NCBI GenBank assembly: GCA_946623195.1
Contig: CAMOQW010000001.1
Span: 1-51,037, forward strand
Origin: an uncultured Prevotella sp.
Lineage (GTDB): Bacteria; Bacteroidota; Bacteroidia; Bacteroidales; Bacteroidaceae
DNA: 51,037 bases
Reading direction: 5' to 3'
A program made the translations under genes and the position numbers. Under the pieces are notes generated by a model. It searched no databases. It saw nothing but the letters and a program-made list of their open reading frames with translations, and was not told where the DNA came from. Shown here in pieces: positions 16,573 to 22,907 of this stretch. How positions within the stretch are numbered: position 1 is the first letter of the stretch; every line of letters begins with the position of its first letter.

Positions 16573-17700
16573 ATGGCAGAGATGATAATAGGAATGGATG
16601 CCAAGCGCATTGTGCGCAATGCCACCGGACTGGGCAACTATGGTCGGACTCTGGTGAACGACTTGGCGGCCCGGTGCCCTGACGACTGGCACTTTCGGCT
16701 CTATGCTCCCGACCGGGGGCGTGACGAGCTGCGCGCCAAGTTGCTCCCTTCGCCGAAGCTGAGTCTTGCTTATTCGCAGGCCTCACTGGGGTTTCAGCGC
16801 AGCCTGTGGCGCATCGGGAAGGGTATCGTCGGCGATATGCAGCGTGATGGTGTGCAGCTGTATCACGGACTGACGGGTGAATTGCCGCACGGACTGCAAC
16901 GTGGCGGCATCAAAGGCGTAGTGACGATACACGACCTGATTTTCCTGCGCCATCCGGAATATTATCACTGGCCGGACGTCCGGCTCTACGCCTGGAAGTT
17001 TCGGAATGCCTGCCGCGAGGCCGATCGCATCATAGCTATCAGCGAGTGTACCAAGCGCGACATCATGGAGCTGGGCGGGGTGAGTGCCGATAAGATAGAC
17101 TTGATTTACCAGAGCTGCAGTGCCCGGTTTGCTGAACGTGTTTCTGAGTATGCGCTGGCTCGTGCTCGCCATCAGTTTGGACTTACGTCACGCTTCATTC
17201 TCAGCGTGGGCACCATAGAGCGCCGTAAGAATCTGTTGCTGGCCATCCGTGCGCTGGACTTTCTGCCGCAGGACGTTCACCTGGTGGCAGTGGGGCGGCA
17301 GACTGACTATGTGAAGCAGTTTCCCCAAGATAGCCATCGCGTCCACCTGTTGAGCGGTGTGTCGGACGAGTCGCTGGCCGCCCTCTATCAGATGGCCGAG
17401 GTGTTCGTCTATCCGTCTCGCTATGAGGGCTTTGGCATTCCGATTATTGAAGCCATCCTTAGCGGGCTGCCGGTGGTGGCCTGTACGGGGTCGTGTTTGG
17501 AGGAGGCTGGCGGGCCCGACAGTCTCTATGTCTCGCCTGATGATGCCGAGGGTATGGCCCATGCTGTCAGCAGTCTGCTGAAAGGCGCTGCCGACAGAGA
17601 CGAAAGAATCCATCGCAGCCAGCACTACGTACGCCGCTTTGAGGGCTTGGACGTAGCCGGACAGGTGATGGATGTCTATCGTAAAGTGTTAGCTCTTTAA
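16573..17700 (+). CDS. glycosyltransferase family 4 protein (mannosyltransferase-like)
   Basis: The 375-residue GT-B enzyme has an N-terminal glycine loop (NATGLGNYGR, about residues 16-25), the segment VVTIHDLIFL near 117 and the GT4 donor motif RYEGFGIPIIEA near 280, which is typical of O-antigen and capsule mannosyltransferases. ATG at 16573 was preferred over an in-frame TTG at 16564 because that TTG lies within the -7 promoter element. It is a single-gene unit. Its stop overlaps the stop of the convergent nucleotidyltransferase gene by four bases (17697-17700). Confidence 0.9.
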   Translation: MAEMIIGMDAKRIVRNATGLGNYGRTLVNDLAARCPDDWHFRLYAPDRGRDELRAKLLPSPKLSLAYSQASLGFQRSLWRIGKGIVGDMQRDGVQLYHGLTGELPHGLQRGGIKGVVTIHDLIFLRHPEYYHWPDVRLYAWKFRNACREADRIIAISECTKRDIMELGGVSADKIDLIYQSCSARFAERVSEYALARARHQFGLTSRFILSVGTIERRKNLLLAIRALDFLPQDVHLVAVGRQTDYVKQFPQDSHRVHLLSGVSDESLAALYQMAEVFVYPSRYEGFGIPIIEAILSGLPVVACTGSCLEEAGGPDSLYVSPDDAEGMAHAVSSLLKGAADRDERIHRSQHYVRRFEGLDVAGQVMDVYRKVLAL

Positions 17701-18425
17701 TACAGTTCGGCGGGAATCAGCTCCTGGGCTCGCTCGAAGTCTTCTACCGTATCCAACTCAATGGAGAAGAGGTCGGTGGTGTCGACCACGCGGAAGTAGT
17801 GGCCTTGAGGAATCAGCCGCTCAAAGGCCCGCTCGTAGAAGATGTCGATGAGTCCTTCGTGCTCAATCATCTGTTCCAGTTCTTGGAAAAGGGCGGTGGA
17901 ATAGTCGGCTCCGATGCGCTCAATGCCTACCGACTCGCCAATGGCATCGGTGATGCTGCAGGTCTTGCTCAACTCGGTGATGCGGCCTTCTGCGTCTGCA
18001 ATGATTTTGATTTCCTCTTCGCCGCACTCGTGGCGGTTCAGAGCCAAGGCGGTGTCGGGCTGACCCACCATGCGCCTGACAGCCTCTGGGTCGCACAGGA
18101 TGTCGCTATCCATCAGCAGGAAGTCCTTGCCGTCGGTATAGGTACGCGTCATCCACAACGAGAAAATATTGTTGTTGTGCTCGTAGTCCGTATTGTCGAT
18201 GAAGTGGATGGCAAGGGCAGGGTAGTGGACGGTCAGAAACTGGCGAATCATCTCGCCGCGATAGCCCGTCACGACCACAAATTCCTGAATGTCGGCAGCT
18301 ATCATGGCATCAACCGTGCGCTGCAACAGGGTGCGATCGCCTACCTTCAGCAGACATTTGGGCCGCTCGTCGGTCAGCGGGCGCAGTCGCTTAGCCATGC
18401 CGGCTGCTAAAATGACACCTATCAT
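17697..18425 (-). CDS. LicC-like sugar/choline-phosphate nucleotidyltransferase
   Basis: The 242-residue protein has the nucleotidyltransferase N-terminus VILAAGMAKRLRPLT (about residues 4-18) with the PKCLLKVG loop, and MDSDIL near residue 103 as the metal-binding Asp. Its length and lack of a C-terminal beta-helix are closer to LicC/CTP:phosphocholine cytidylyltransferase and small hexose-1-phosphate nucleotidyltransferases than to GlmU or RmlA. It probably activates a phospho-alcohol or sugar phosphate for surface glycan synthesis. It follows the HIT gene by 12 bases in a greA-HIT-nucleotidyltransferase order. Substrate choice between choline phosphate, ethanolamine phosphate and a sugar cannot be made from sequence. 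Confidence 0.8.
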   Translation of the reverse strand: MIGVILAAGMAKRLRPLTDERPKCLLKVGDRTLLQRTVDAMIAADIQEFVVVTGYRGEMIRQFLTVHYPALAIHFIDNTDYEHNNNIFSLWMTRTYTDGKDFLLMDSDILCDPEAVRRMVGQPDTALALNRHECGEEEIKIIADAEGRITELSKTCSITDAIGESVGIERIGADYSTALFQELEQMIEHEGLIDIFYERAFERLIPQGHYFRVVDTTDLFSIELDTVEDFERAQELIPAELY

Positions 18426-18437
18426 GAGCTCCGTGCT

Positions 18438-18833
18438 TTAACTGTTGAAGGCTGCCTGAATCTTGGCGGCAATATTCTTGAACTGCTCTTCGCTGAGCTT
18501 CAGCTTCTCGCGACGGAAGTCGGCATCAGCCTCGCTCTGCATGGGGATGAGATGGATGTGGGCATGGGCCACCTCCAGGCCCAGCACCACCTGGGCCACC
18601 TTCTTGCAGGGGAAAGCCTTCTTGATGGCTATGGCGACACGCTTGGCAAACTGCTGGTATCGGGCCAGTTCGGCATCGTCCATATCGAAGAAGTAGTCTA
18701 CCTCGCGGCGGGGAATCACCAGCGTGTGGCCCTCCACCAGCGGATTGATGTCGAGGAAAGCATAGAACTCGTCGTTTTCTGCGCACTTGTAGCTGGGTAT
18801 CTCGCCAGCGGCAATTTTACTGAAAATATCCAT
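18438..18833 (-). CDS. HIT family nucleotide-binding hydrolase
   Basis: The 131-residue protein is a standard HIT protein. It has the N-terminal DIFSKIAAGEIPSYK segment typical of the Hint branch and the catalytic histidine triad HAHIHLIPM near residues 91-99. Hint enzymes hydrolyse AMP-linked phosphoramidates. It is co-directional with greA upstream, a common pairing in Bacteroidota. The start ATG is preceded by an unusual A-rich stretch, read on the minus strand, belonging to an octamer array that fills the 90-base gap to greA. Confidence 0.93.
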   Translation of the reverse strand: MDIFSKIAAGEIPSYKCAENDEFYAFLDINPLVEGHTLVIPRREVDYFFDMDDAELARYQQFAKRVAIAIKKAFPCKKVAQVVLGLEVAHAHIHLIPMQSEADADFRREKLKLSEEQFKNIAAKIQAAFNS

Positions 18834-18851
18834 GGTTTTTTTCGTTTTTTT

Positions 18852-18923
18852 CGTTGTTTTCGTTATTTCGAAGTTTCGTTGTTTCGATGCTTCGATGTTT
18901 CAAAGTTTCGATCCTTCGATGTT
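18852..18923. repeat. octamer tandem array between greA and the HIT gene
   Basis: About nine 8-base units follow one another (plus-strand forms TCGTTGTT, TCGATGCT, TCGATGTT, TCAAAGTT, TCGATCCT). On the sense (minus) strand the array is A/G-rich and continues as an A-rich tract up to the HIT start codon at 18833. It occupies nearly the whole intergenic gap. Confidence 0.85.
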
Positions 18924-19391
18924 TTACGCTATCGAGATGTTCTCGATGCGCAGTTTGATGGTGCCGCGAGGAATCTGGATTTCCACCTCGTCGCCAACCT
19001 TCTTGCCCAGCAGTCCCTGGGCAATGGGGGTCTTGATGCTTATCTTGCCGGCACGCAGGTCGGCTTCGTTCTCGCTGACGATGGTGTACGACATCTTGGC
19101 CTTCGTGGTCAGGTTGGTCATTTCCACCTTGGTCAGAATCTGTACGCTGTCAGTACTCAGACGTGAGGTGTCTACCACCTTGGCCTCACTGATGGTTGTC
19201 TTCAGACGGTTGATTTTGTCTTCCAGATGAGCCTGTGCCTCCTTGGCGGCGTCGTACTCACTATTCTCACTCAGGTCGCCCTTTTCGCGGGCCTCGGCAA
19301 TGGCTGCTGAGGCCTTCGGACGTTCCACCGCTTCCAGGCGGTGCAGTTCGGCTATAAGCTTGTCATAGCCTTCTTGTGACATGTATGCCAT
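18924..19391 (-). CDS. greA: GreA transcript cleavage factor
   Basis: The 155-residue protein is a full-length GreA: an N-terminal coiled-coil hairpin (about residues 1-75) with the tip GDLSENSEYDAAKEAQ (about 37-52), whose acidic residues enter the RNA polymerase secondary channel and trigger cleavage of backtracked RNA, and a C-terminal FKBP-like domain ending IKLRIENI. MAYMSQEGYDKL is the usual Bacteroidota start. The gene has a strong promoter at 19509-19539 and a leader of about 110 bases containing a terminator-like hairpin, so expression may be set by attenuation. Confidence 0.97.
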   Translation of the reverse strand: MAYMSQEGYDKLIAELHRLEAVERPKASAAIAEAREKGDLSENSEYDAAKEAQAHLEDKINRLKTTISEAKVVDTSRLSTDSVQILTKVEMTNLTTKAKMSYTIVSENEADLRAGKISIKTPIAQGLLGKKVGDEVEIQIPRGTIKLRIENISIA

Positions 19392-19439
19392 ACTATTACA
19401 ATTTATTGTTTTACTTACAACGTTTAGGTCGTGACGCAG

Positions 19440-19477
19440 AAAAAATAAAGAATCCCGACCCTTCTTTGTCGGAATCC
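19440..19477 (-). terminator. terminator-like hairpin in the greA leader
   Basis: On the minus-strand RNA, GGATTCCGAC (19477-19468) pairs with GTCGGGATTC (19459-19450), ten pairs with two G-U, and is followed by the U-rich tract TTTATTTTTT (19449-19440). The pairing is worse on the plus strand (two A-C mismatches), so the hairpin belongs to the greA transcript. It lies downstream of the greA promoter and about 50 bases upstream of the start codon. A smaller perfect hairpin, TGCTT-AAA-AAGCA, precedes it at 19479-19491. Confidence 0.75.
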
Positions 19478-19508
19478 CTGCTTTTTAAGCATGTCTTGCT
19501 ATCGGTTG

Positions 19509-19539
19509 CAAAGGTAGGCAATTATTTCGAGCTGACCAA
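19509..19539 (-). promoter_or_regulatory. greA promoter
   Basis: Reading leftward, TTG (19539-19537), a 20-base spacer and TACCTTTG (19516-19509), a full consensus match. The expected start point near 19504 gives a leader of about 110 bases. Confidence 0.85.
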
Positions 19540-19620
19540 ATTTTCGGTTCAAAATTTTTCTTTTCGGTTGATTTATGTCAAGAAAGTGTGGACCGTACAC
19601 CACAAAAGTCTGTAGGTTTC

Positions 19621-19651
19621 TTGCACATGACGGAGGAATGCGCTATCTTTG
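19621..19651 (+). promoter_or_regulatory. promoter of the candidate small RNA
   Basis: TTG at 19621-19623, a 20-base spacer and TATCTTTG at 19644-19651 form a consensus promoter reading to the right. No plus-strand protein gene lies downstream; a terminator follows within 70 bases. Confidence 0.8.
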
Positions 19652-19657
19652 CAACGT

Positions 19658-19719
19658 GTTTTTCATAGTATTAGATTTAAGGTTAACAAGGTTCGGGGCT
19701 CAGCGGAGTCCCTTTTTTT
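19658..19719 (+). ncRNA. candidate small RNA, about 62 nt
   Basis: A consensus promoter (19621-19651) is followed within 70 bases by an intrinsic terminator: stem GGGGCTC (19695-19701) with GAGTCCC (19706-19712), one G-U pair, loop AGCG, then seven Ts (19713-19719). The body includes ATTAGATTTAAGGTTAACAA, an A/T-rich stretch upstream of the hairpin. No open reading frame of useful length fits between promoter and terminator. The only neighbouring gene on the right is on the opposite strand, so this is not a leader of a protein gene. Its T run overlaps the stop codon of the PAP2 gene. The start point is estimated from the -7 element. Confidence 0.65.
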
Positions 19720-20671
19720 ATGTTTCTCGATGAGTGGACTTCCAGATGTTAACCAGTAGCCAATAGAACAGACAGCCGCTGAGGAAGCCTGCCAGGACGT
19801 CGATGGCATAGTGGGCATGGATATAGACTGTGGCGAAACACATCAGTACATAGAAGGGCAGCATGGTGACGACGAGGCTGCGACTTCTGGTGCGCAGGGC
19901 CAACAGCATGAGAATGGTGGTGATGCCGACGTGGCTGCTGGGGAAGGCTGCCGTGGGGCGCTCGCCGGCATTGTGGGTCAGGTCGAGCAGGTGGTAGAAG
20001 AACCCGTCGCTCCAGCCGGGAGGTGCCATCCGTTCGGAGTGTGTCATGAACCAGTCGCCAAGGTTGGGGAAGATGCCTTGTGCTATCTGGTCGGTGCCAA
20101 CGGCCAAGTAGTAGAACTGTGGTCCGGTGACGGGCAGCAGGATGAAGATGACATAGTAGATGAAGAATGAGCCGAGCATGACGAATGCCGACAACCTGAA
20201 CTCATGATACCGCTGTATGAAATAATAGAGGAGGGTGAGCAGCATGAGGGGAAAATAGGATACGTAGCCTAAGCACATCAGTTCCGAGAACCAGCCGTAG
20301 GGCACCTGCTGTGCGAACAGCAGCGAGGGCTGGCAGCCGAACAAGGACTGCTCCCATGATGCAAAGACATGGTCGAGATTGGGCAGCACGCGGTTGAGTT
20401 CATAGGTGTCGGGATACCACATGCTCAGGAATATCATCTGCACGATGATGCGCACGAACATGAACAGCCGGCAAGGATGCCACCTGTAGACGAGCCAGGC
20501 GGCAATGGTGGATACCAGGAATTCGCCCCGCATCCATAGCATGGAGTCGCGGTTGGGCAGCCGGTCCCATAATGCCGCCATCATGATGAGTGTCAGCACC
20601 ATGTAGCCGATGGCGATCCATTCTGCTGCTAACAGCCCGCGTTGCGCCTTGACAGATTCTTTTATAGCCAT
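19718..20671 (-). CDS. PAP2/Aur1-like membrane phosphotransferase or phosphatase
   Basis: The 317-residue protein has about six to eight membrane helices and the PAP2 catalytic motifs: AFPSSHVG near residue 245 and a later HYAIDVLAG near 290, which supply the His residues for phosphoryl transfer. The arrangement matches the Aur1/inositolphosphotransferase branch (PAP2_3), which transfers phospho-headgroups to ceramides, as well as simpler lipid phosphatases. An in-frame start at 20689 is possible; ATG at 20671 was preferred because it follows an AGGAG-like sequence and overlaps the upstream SDR gene by ten bases. The paired SDR gene makes a sphingolipid role attractive but unproven. Confidence 0.8.
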   Translation of the reverse strand: MAIKESVKAQRGLLAAEWIAIGYMVLTLIMMAALWDRLPNRDSMLWMRGEFLVSTIAAWLVYRWHPCRLFMFVRIIVQMIFLSMWYPDTYELNRVLPNLDHVFASWEQSLFGCQPSLLFAQQVPYGWFSELMCLGYVSYFPLMLLTLLYYFIQRYHEFRLSAFVMLGSFFIYYVIFILLPVTGPQFYYLAVGTDQIAQGIFPNLGDWFMTHSERMAPPGWSDGFFYHLLDLTHNAGERPTAAFPSSHVGITTILMLLALRTRSRSLVVTMLPFYVLMCFATVYIHAHYAIDVLAGFLSGCLFYWLLVNIWKSTHRET

Positions 20672-21651
20672 CCGTTCTCCTGATACCATTTGATGCTGCG
20701 GCGCACGCCCTCTTCCAGTTGTACCCGTGGATCGTAGCCCAGCTCCTCCCGGGCCGGCGTGATGTCACAGCGCCAGTTGCGCTGCCGCATGATGTTATAC
20801 TTGTCGTTGTTCAGCGCCGTCACCTTTCCCGTCAGGTGGCCCATGCATTCTCCGCAGAAGGTGATGATGCGCAGCAACCATAGCGGGGCAGTGATGCGAA
20901 TCCACCAGGGATTGCCCAGTTCACGGCGAATCATATTGCTGAACGTGCTCGACTGGTAGACGTTGCCGTCGGAGAGGAAGTATTTCCGCCCCGTCTTCCC
21001 TTTCTCCAGGGCCAGGAAGATGGCCTGAACCACGTCGGTGACGTAGACAAAGGTGATGTCCTGCCGGCAATAGCCCACGGCAAAGTCGGTGTGTGCCTTG
21101 ATGCTCTTGAACATCATGAAATAGTCGCGCTCACGAGGTCCGTAGACACCGGTGGGCCTTAATATAATATAAGGTATATGCTGTGTCTCCAGCCATTGCT
21201 CGGCTTCCAGCTTGCTCTTGCCGTAGGCGGTGTTGGGCTGTGGCGTGTCGCTCTCTACGATTTCGGTGTAGGGCCGCTGTTCGCGGATGGCTCCCATGAT
21301 GCTGAGCGAGCTGATGTAGACAAAGCTGCGCAGTGGCATCTGCAGGCTCGTCAGGGCATTCACCAGGTGCTGGGTGCCCTCTGTGTTGATGCGGTGGAAG
21401 TCCCGCTTGTGCAGGCATTTGGTGACACCGGCAGCATGTACCACGTAGTCGAACCGGTGTGGGCGTAGCTGTTCCTTCAGCTGTTCCTCTGACGCCAGGT
21501 CCAGCTCGATGAAGTGGGTGCGCTCGTCCGTCAGATACTGGCGCGAACTGCTGCTCCGCACCGCTGCCCATGTCTCGAAGCCTCGCCGGAGGGCTTCTTC
21601 CACGATGAATGAGCCAATGAATCCGCTGGCCCCCGTGATTAGAATCTTCAT
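20662..21651 (-). CDS. extended SDR, NAD(P)-dependent epimerase/dehydratase-like (possible ceramide reductase)
   Basis: The 329-residue protein has the Rossmann motif TGASGFIG (about residues 6-13) and the catalytic YGKSK (about 142-146) of extended short-chain dehydrogenases. Its N-terminal pattern (GASGFIGSFIVEEALRRG, then HAAGVTK near residue 74) resembles, to my reading, the atypical SDRs described as bacterial ceramide reductases (CerR), which reduce 3-ketoceramide to dihydroceramide in Bacteroidota and Caulobacter. A nucleotide-sugar epimerase is the alternative. It has its own promoter and overlaps the PAP2/Aur1-like gene, consistent with consecutive lipid steps. Confidence 0.75.
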   Translation of the reverse strand: MKILITGASGFIGSFIVEEALRRGFETWAAVRSSSSRQYLTDERTHFIELDLASEEQLKEQLRPHRFDYVVHAAGVTKCLHKRDFHRINTEGTQHLVNALTSLQMPLRSFVYISSLSIMGAIREQRPYTEIVESDTPQPNTAYGKSKLEAEQWLETQHIPYIILRPTGVYGPRERDYFMMFKSIKAHTDFAVGYCRQDITFVYVTDVVQAIFLALEKGKTGRKYFLSDGNVYQSSTFSNMIRRELGNPWWIRITAPLWLLRIITFCGECMGHLTGKVTALNNDKYNIMRQRNWRCDITPAREELGYDPRVQLEEGVRRSIKWYQENGWL

Positions 21652-21671
21652 GACTTTTCTTGTTTGCTTTG

Positions 21672-21702
21672 CAAAGGTACAATTTTGTTTTCAAGCCTGC
21701 AA
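21672..21702 (-). promoter_or_regulatory. promoter of the SDR-PAP2 operon
   Basis: Reading leftward, TTG (21702-21700), a 20-base spacer and TACCTTTG (21679-21672), with 20 bases to the SDR start codon at 21651. Confidence 0.85.
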
Positions 21703-21806
21703 GTAAACTGCGTCATATTTTTCATGTGTTTTTCTTCCGAAGCATGATATTGCGCAAAATAATGTTATAATCACGCAACTTGTGTGAAGAAAACGGAAAT
21801 GAATAG

Positions 21807-21814
21807 TATCTTTG
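21807..21814 (+). promoter_or_regulatory. -7 element upstream of the truncated lipoprotein
   Basis: TATCTTTG reads toward the truncated lipoprotein, about 80 bases before its ATG. No TTG occurs 19-21 bases upstream, so the promoter is incomplete or weak. Confidence 0.5.
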
Positions 21815-21894
21815 CAGCTGTTAAGAGGCAAGACTAAGCATAACGGACAGATTTACATCTAAGTACATTCACATTAGATTAACAAAATGAAATT

Positions 21895-22023
21895 ATGAAA
21901 CAGCATATCATTGATAGTGTTATGCTACTGATGAGCCTGTTGATGGTAACAGCCTTCACAGCCTGTAGCAAGGACGCCGACGACAATTCTCCCTCAGCAG
22001 ATGAAATTAGACAAAAAATGTGA
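21895..22023 (+). pseudogene. truncated lipoprotein remnant, 42 codons
   Basis: An ATG opens a 42-residue frame with a good lipoprotein signal peptide: MKQHIID, a hydrophobic core, then FTAC (Cys about 26), followed by the polar linker SKDADDNSPSADEIRQKM and a TGA. Full-length Bacteroidales lipoproteins with this kind of linker normally continue into a lipocalin-like or similar domain of 100 residues or more, absent here. Beyond the stop the sequence breaks into purine repeats; a fragment reading PIILVELTYKI plus stop at 22149-22184 could be the tail of the lost protein. It may still be a real small lipoprotein; the promoter-like element upstream is weak. Confidence 0.5.
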
Positions 22024-22106
22024 AGAATGCAATGTTTTTGCGACAGTGATGGCAAGCATTGCCATTTCTGCTGCAAATTTCATATATGCGCCGCAAGAGG
22101 GAAAGT

Positions 22107-22208
22107 GGAAGAATTGAAGAGTTGAAAAAAGGAAGAATTGAAGAATTCCCGATCATTCTCGTGGAGCTGACCTATAAGATTTAAAAGGAGGTAGAAGGAG
22201 ATAGAAGG
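22107..22208. repeat. imperfect purine-rich repeats between the remnant gene and radC
   Basis: The unit GGAAGAATTGAAGA occurs at 22107-22120 and again at 22131-22144, separated by a GTTGAAAAAA stretch, and a second short repeat (GGAGGTAGAAGGAGATAGAAGG region) lies at 22187-22208. The stretch holds no convincing gene apart from the possible lipoprotein tail at 22149-22184. Confidence 0.7.
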
Positions 22209-22219
22209 TGCATTGTCTC

Positions 22220-22906
22220 TTAGAGTTTACCACTTTCATGATAGCTGTAGTAGTTGCCATCGGTGATGATGACGTGGTCGCTGAAGCGGATGCGCATCAG
22301 TTCGCAGGCTTTGCGGATGCTGGCGGTCAGCGCGTCGTCCTGATGGCTGGGACGCAGGCTGCCGGAGGGGTGGTTGTGGCAGACGGCAAGGATGGTGGTG
22401 TTGGCCAGAATGGCTTCGCGCATGATAATGCGGATGTCGACAGAGACCTCGCTGATGCCTCCGTGGGCAATACGCAACCTCTTGATGAGGCGGAAGTTCT
22501 GGTTCATGAACAATACCCAGAATTCCTCGACGTCTAGGTCCTGCATCAGGGGGTGCATATAGTTGTAGATGCGTGTTGCCGTGCCGAGTTCAAGTCGCTC
22601 TTCCGCTTTCTCCATCTGGCGCCGCTTGCCCAGTTCACAGGCTGCCAGTATGCTGATGGCCTTTGCCTCGCCAATGCCATTAAACTCGCACAGTTCACGG
22701 ATGGTTTTCTTGCCCAGGGTATTCAGATTGTTGTTGCAATCGTTCATGATGCGCTTCATGAGGTCTACGGCACTCTCCTTCGTACTGCCCGAACCTATCA
22801 GAATGGCCAGCAGCTCAGCATTCGACAGCGCTTCGGCCCCTAACCGCATGAGTTTTTCGCGAGGGCGGTCTTCTTCGGCCCACTGGTTGATGTTCAGCTT
22901 CTCCAT
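22220..22906 (-). CDS. radC: RadC family JAMM/MPN domain protein
   Basis: The 228-residue protein has the RadC/UPF0758 layout: an N-terminal helix-hairpin-helix-like region (LIGSGSTKESAVDL to LCEFNGIGEAKA, about residues 36-85) and a C-terminal JAMM metalloprotease-like domain with HNHPSG and the following SxxD (about residues 176-188). The historical link to DNA repair is doubtful; the biochemical role is unsettled. It starts one base after the stop of the GT2 gene and follows efp-GT2 in a minus-strand operon. It has the normal length for the family. Confidence 0.92.
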   Translation of the reverse strand: MEKLNINQWAEEDRPREKLMRLGAEALSNAELLAILIGSGSTKESAVDLMKRIMNDCNNNLNTLGKKTIRELCEFNGIGEAKAISILAACELGKRRQMEKAEERLELGTATRIYNYMHPLMQDLDVEEFWVLFMNQNFRLIKRLRIAHGGISEVSVDIRIIMREAILANTTILAVCHNHPSGSLRPSHQDDALTASIRKACELMRIRFSDHVIITDGNYYSYHESGKL

Positions 22907-22907
22907 G

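Noticed and set aside
19690..19720. tRNA T-arm-like sequence (GGTTCGGGGCTC)
   Set aside because: No acceptor stem, anticodon arm or D arm surrounds it; the hairpin plus T run fits a terminator.
21752..21782. TTGCG...CGCAA inverted repeat upstream of the truncated lipoprotein
   Set aside because: Five-base arms separated by about 20 bases are expected by chance in a region of this length.
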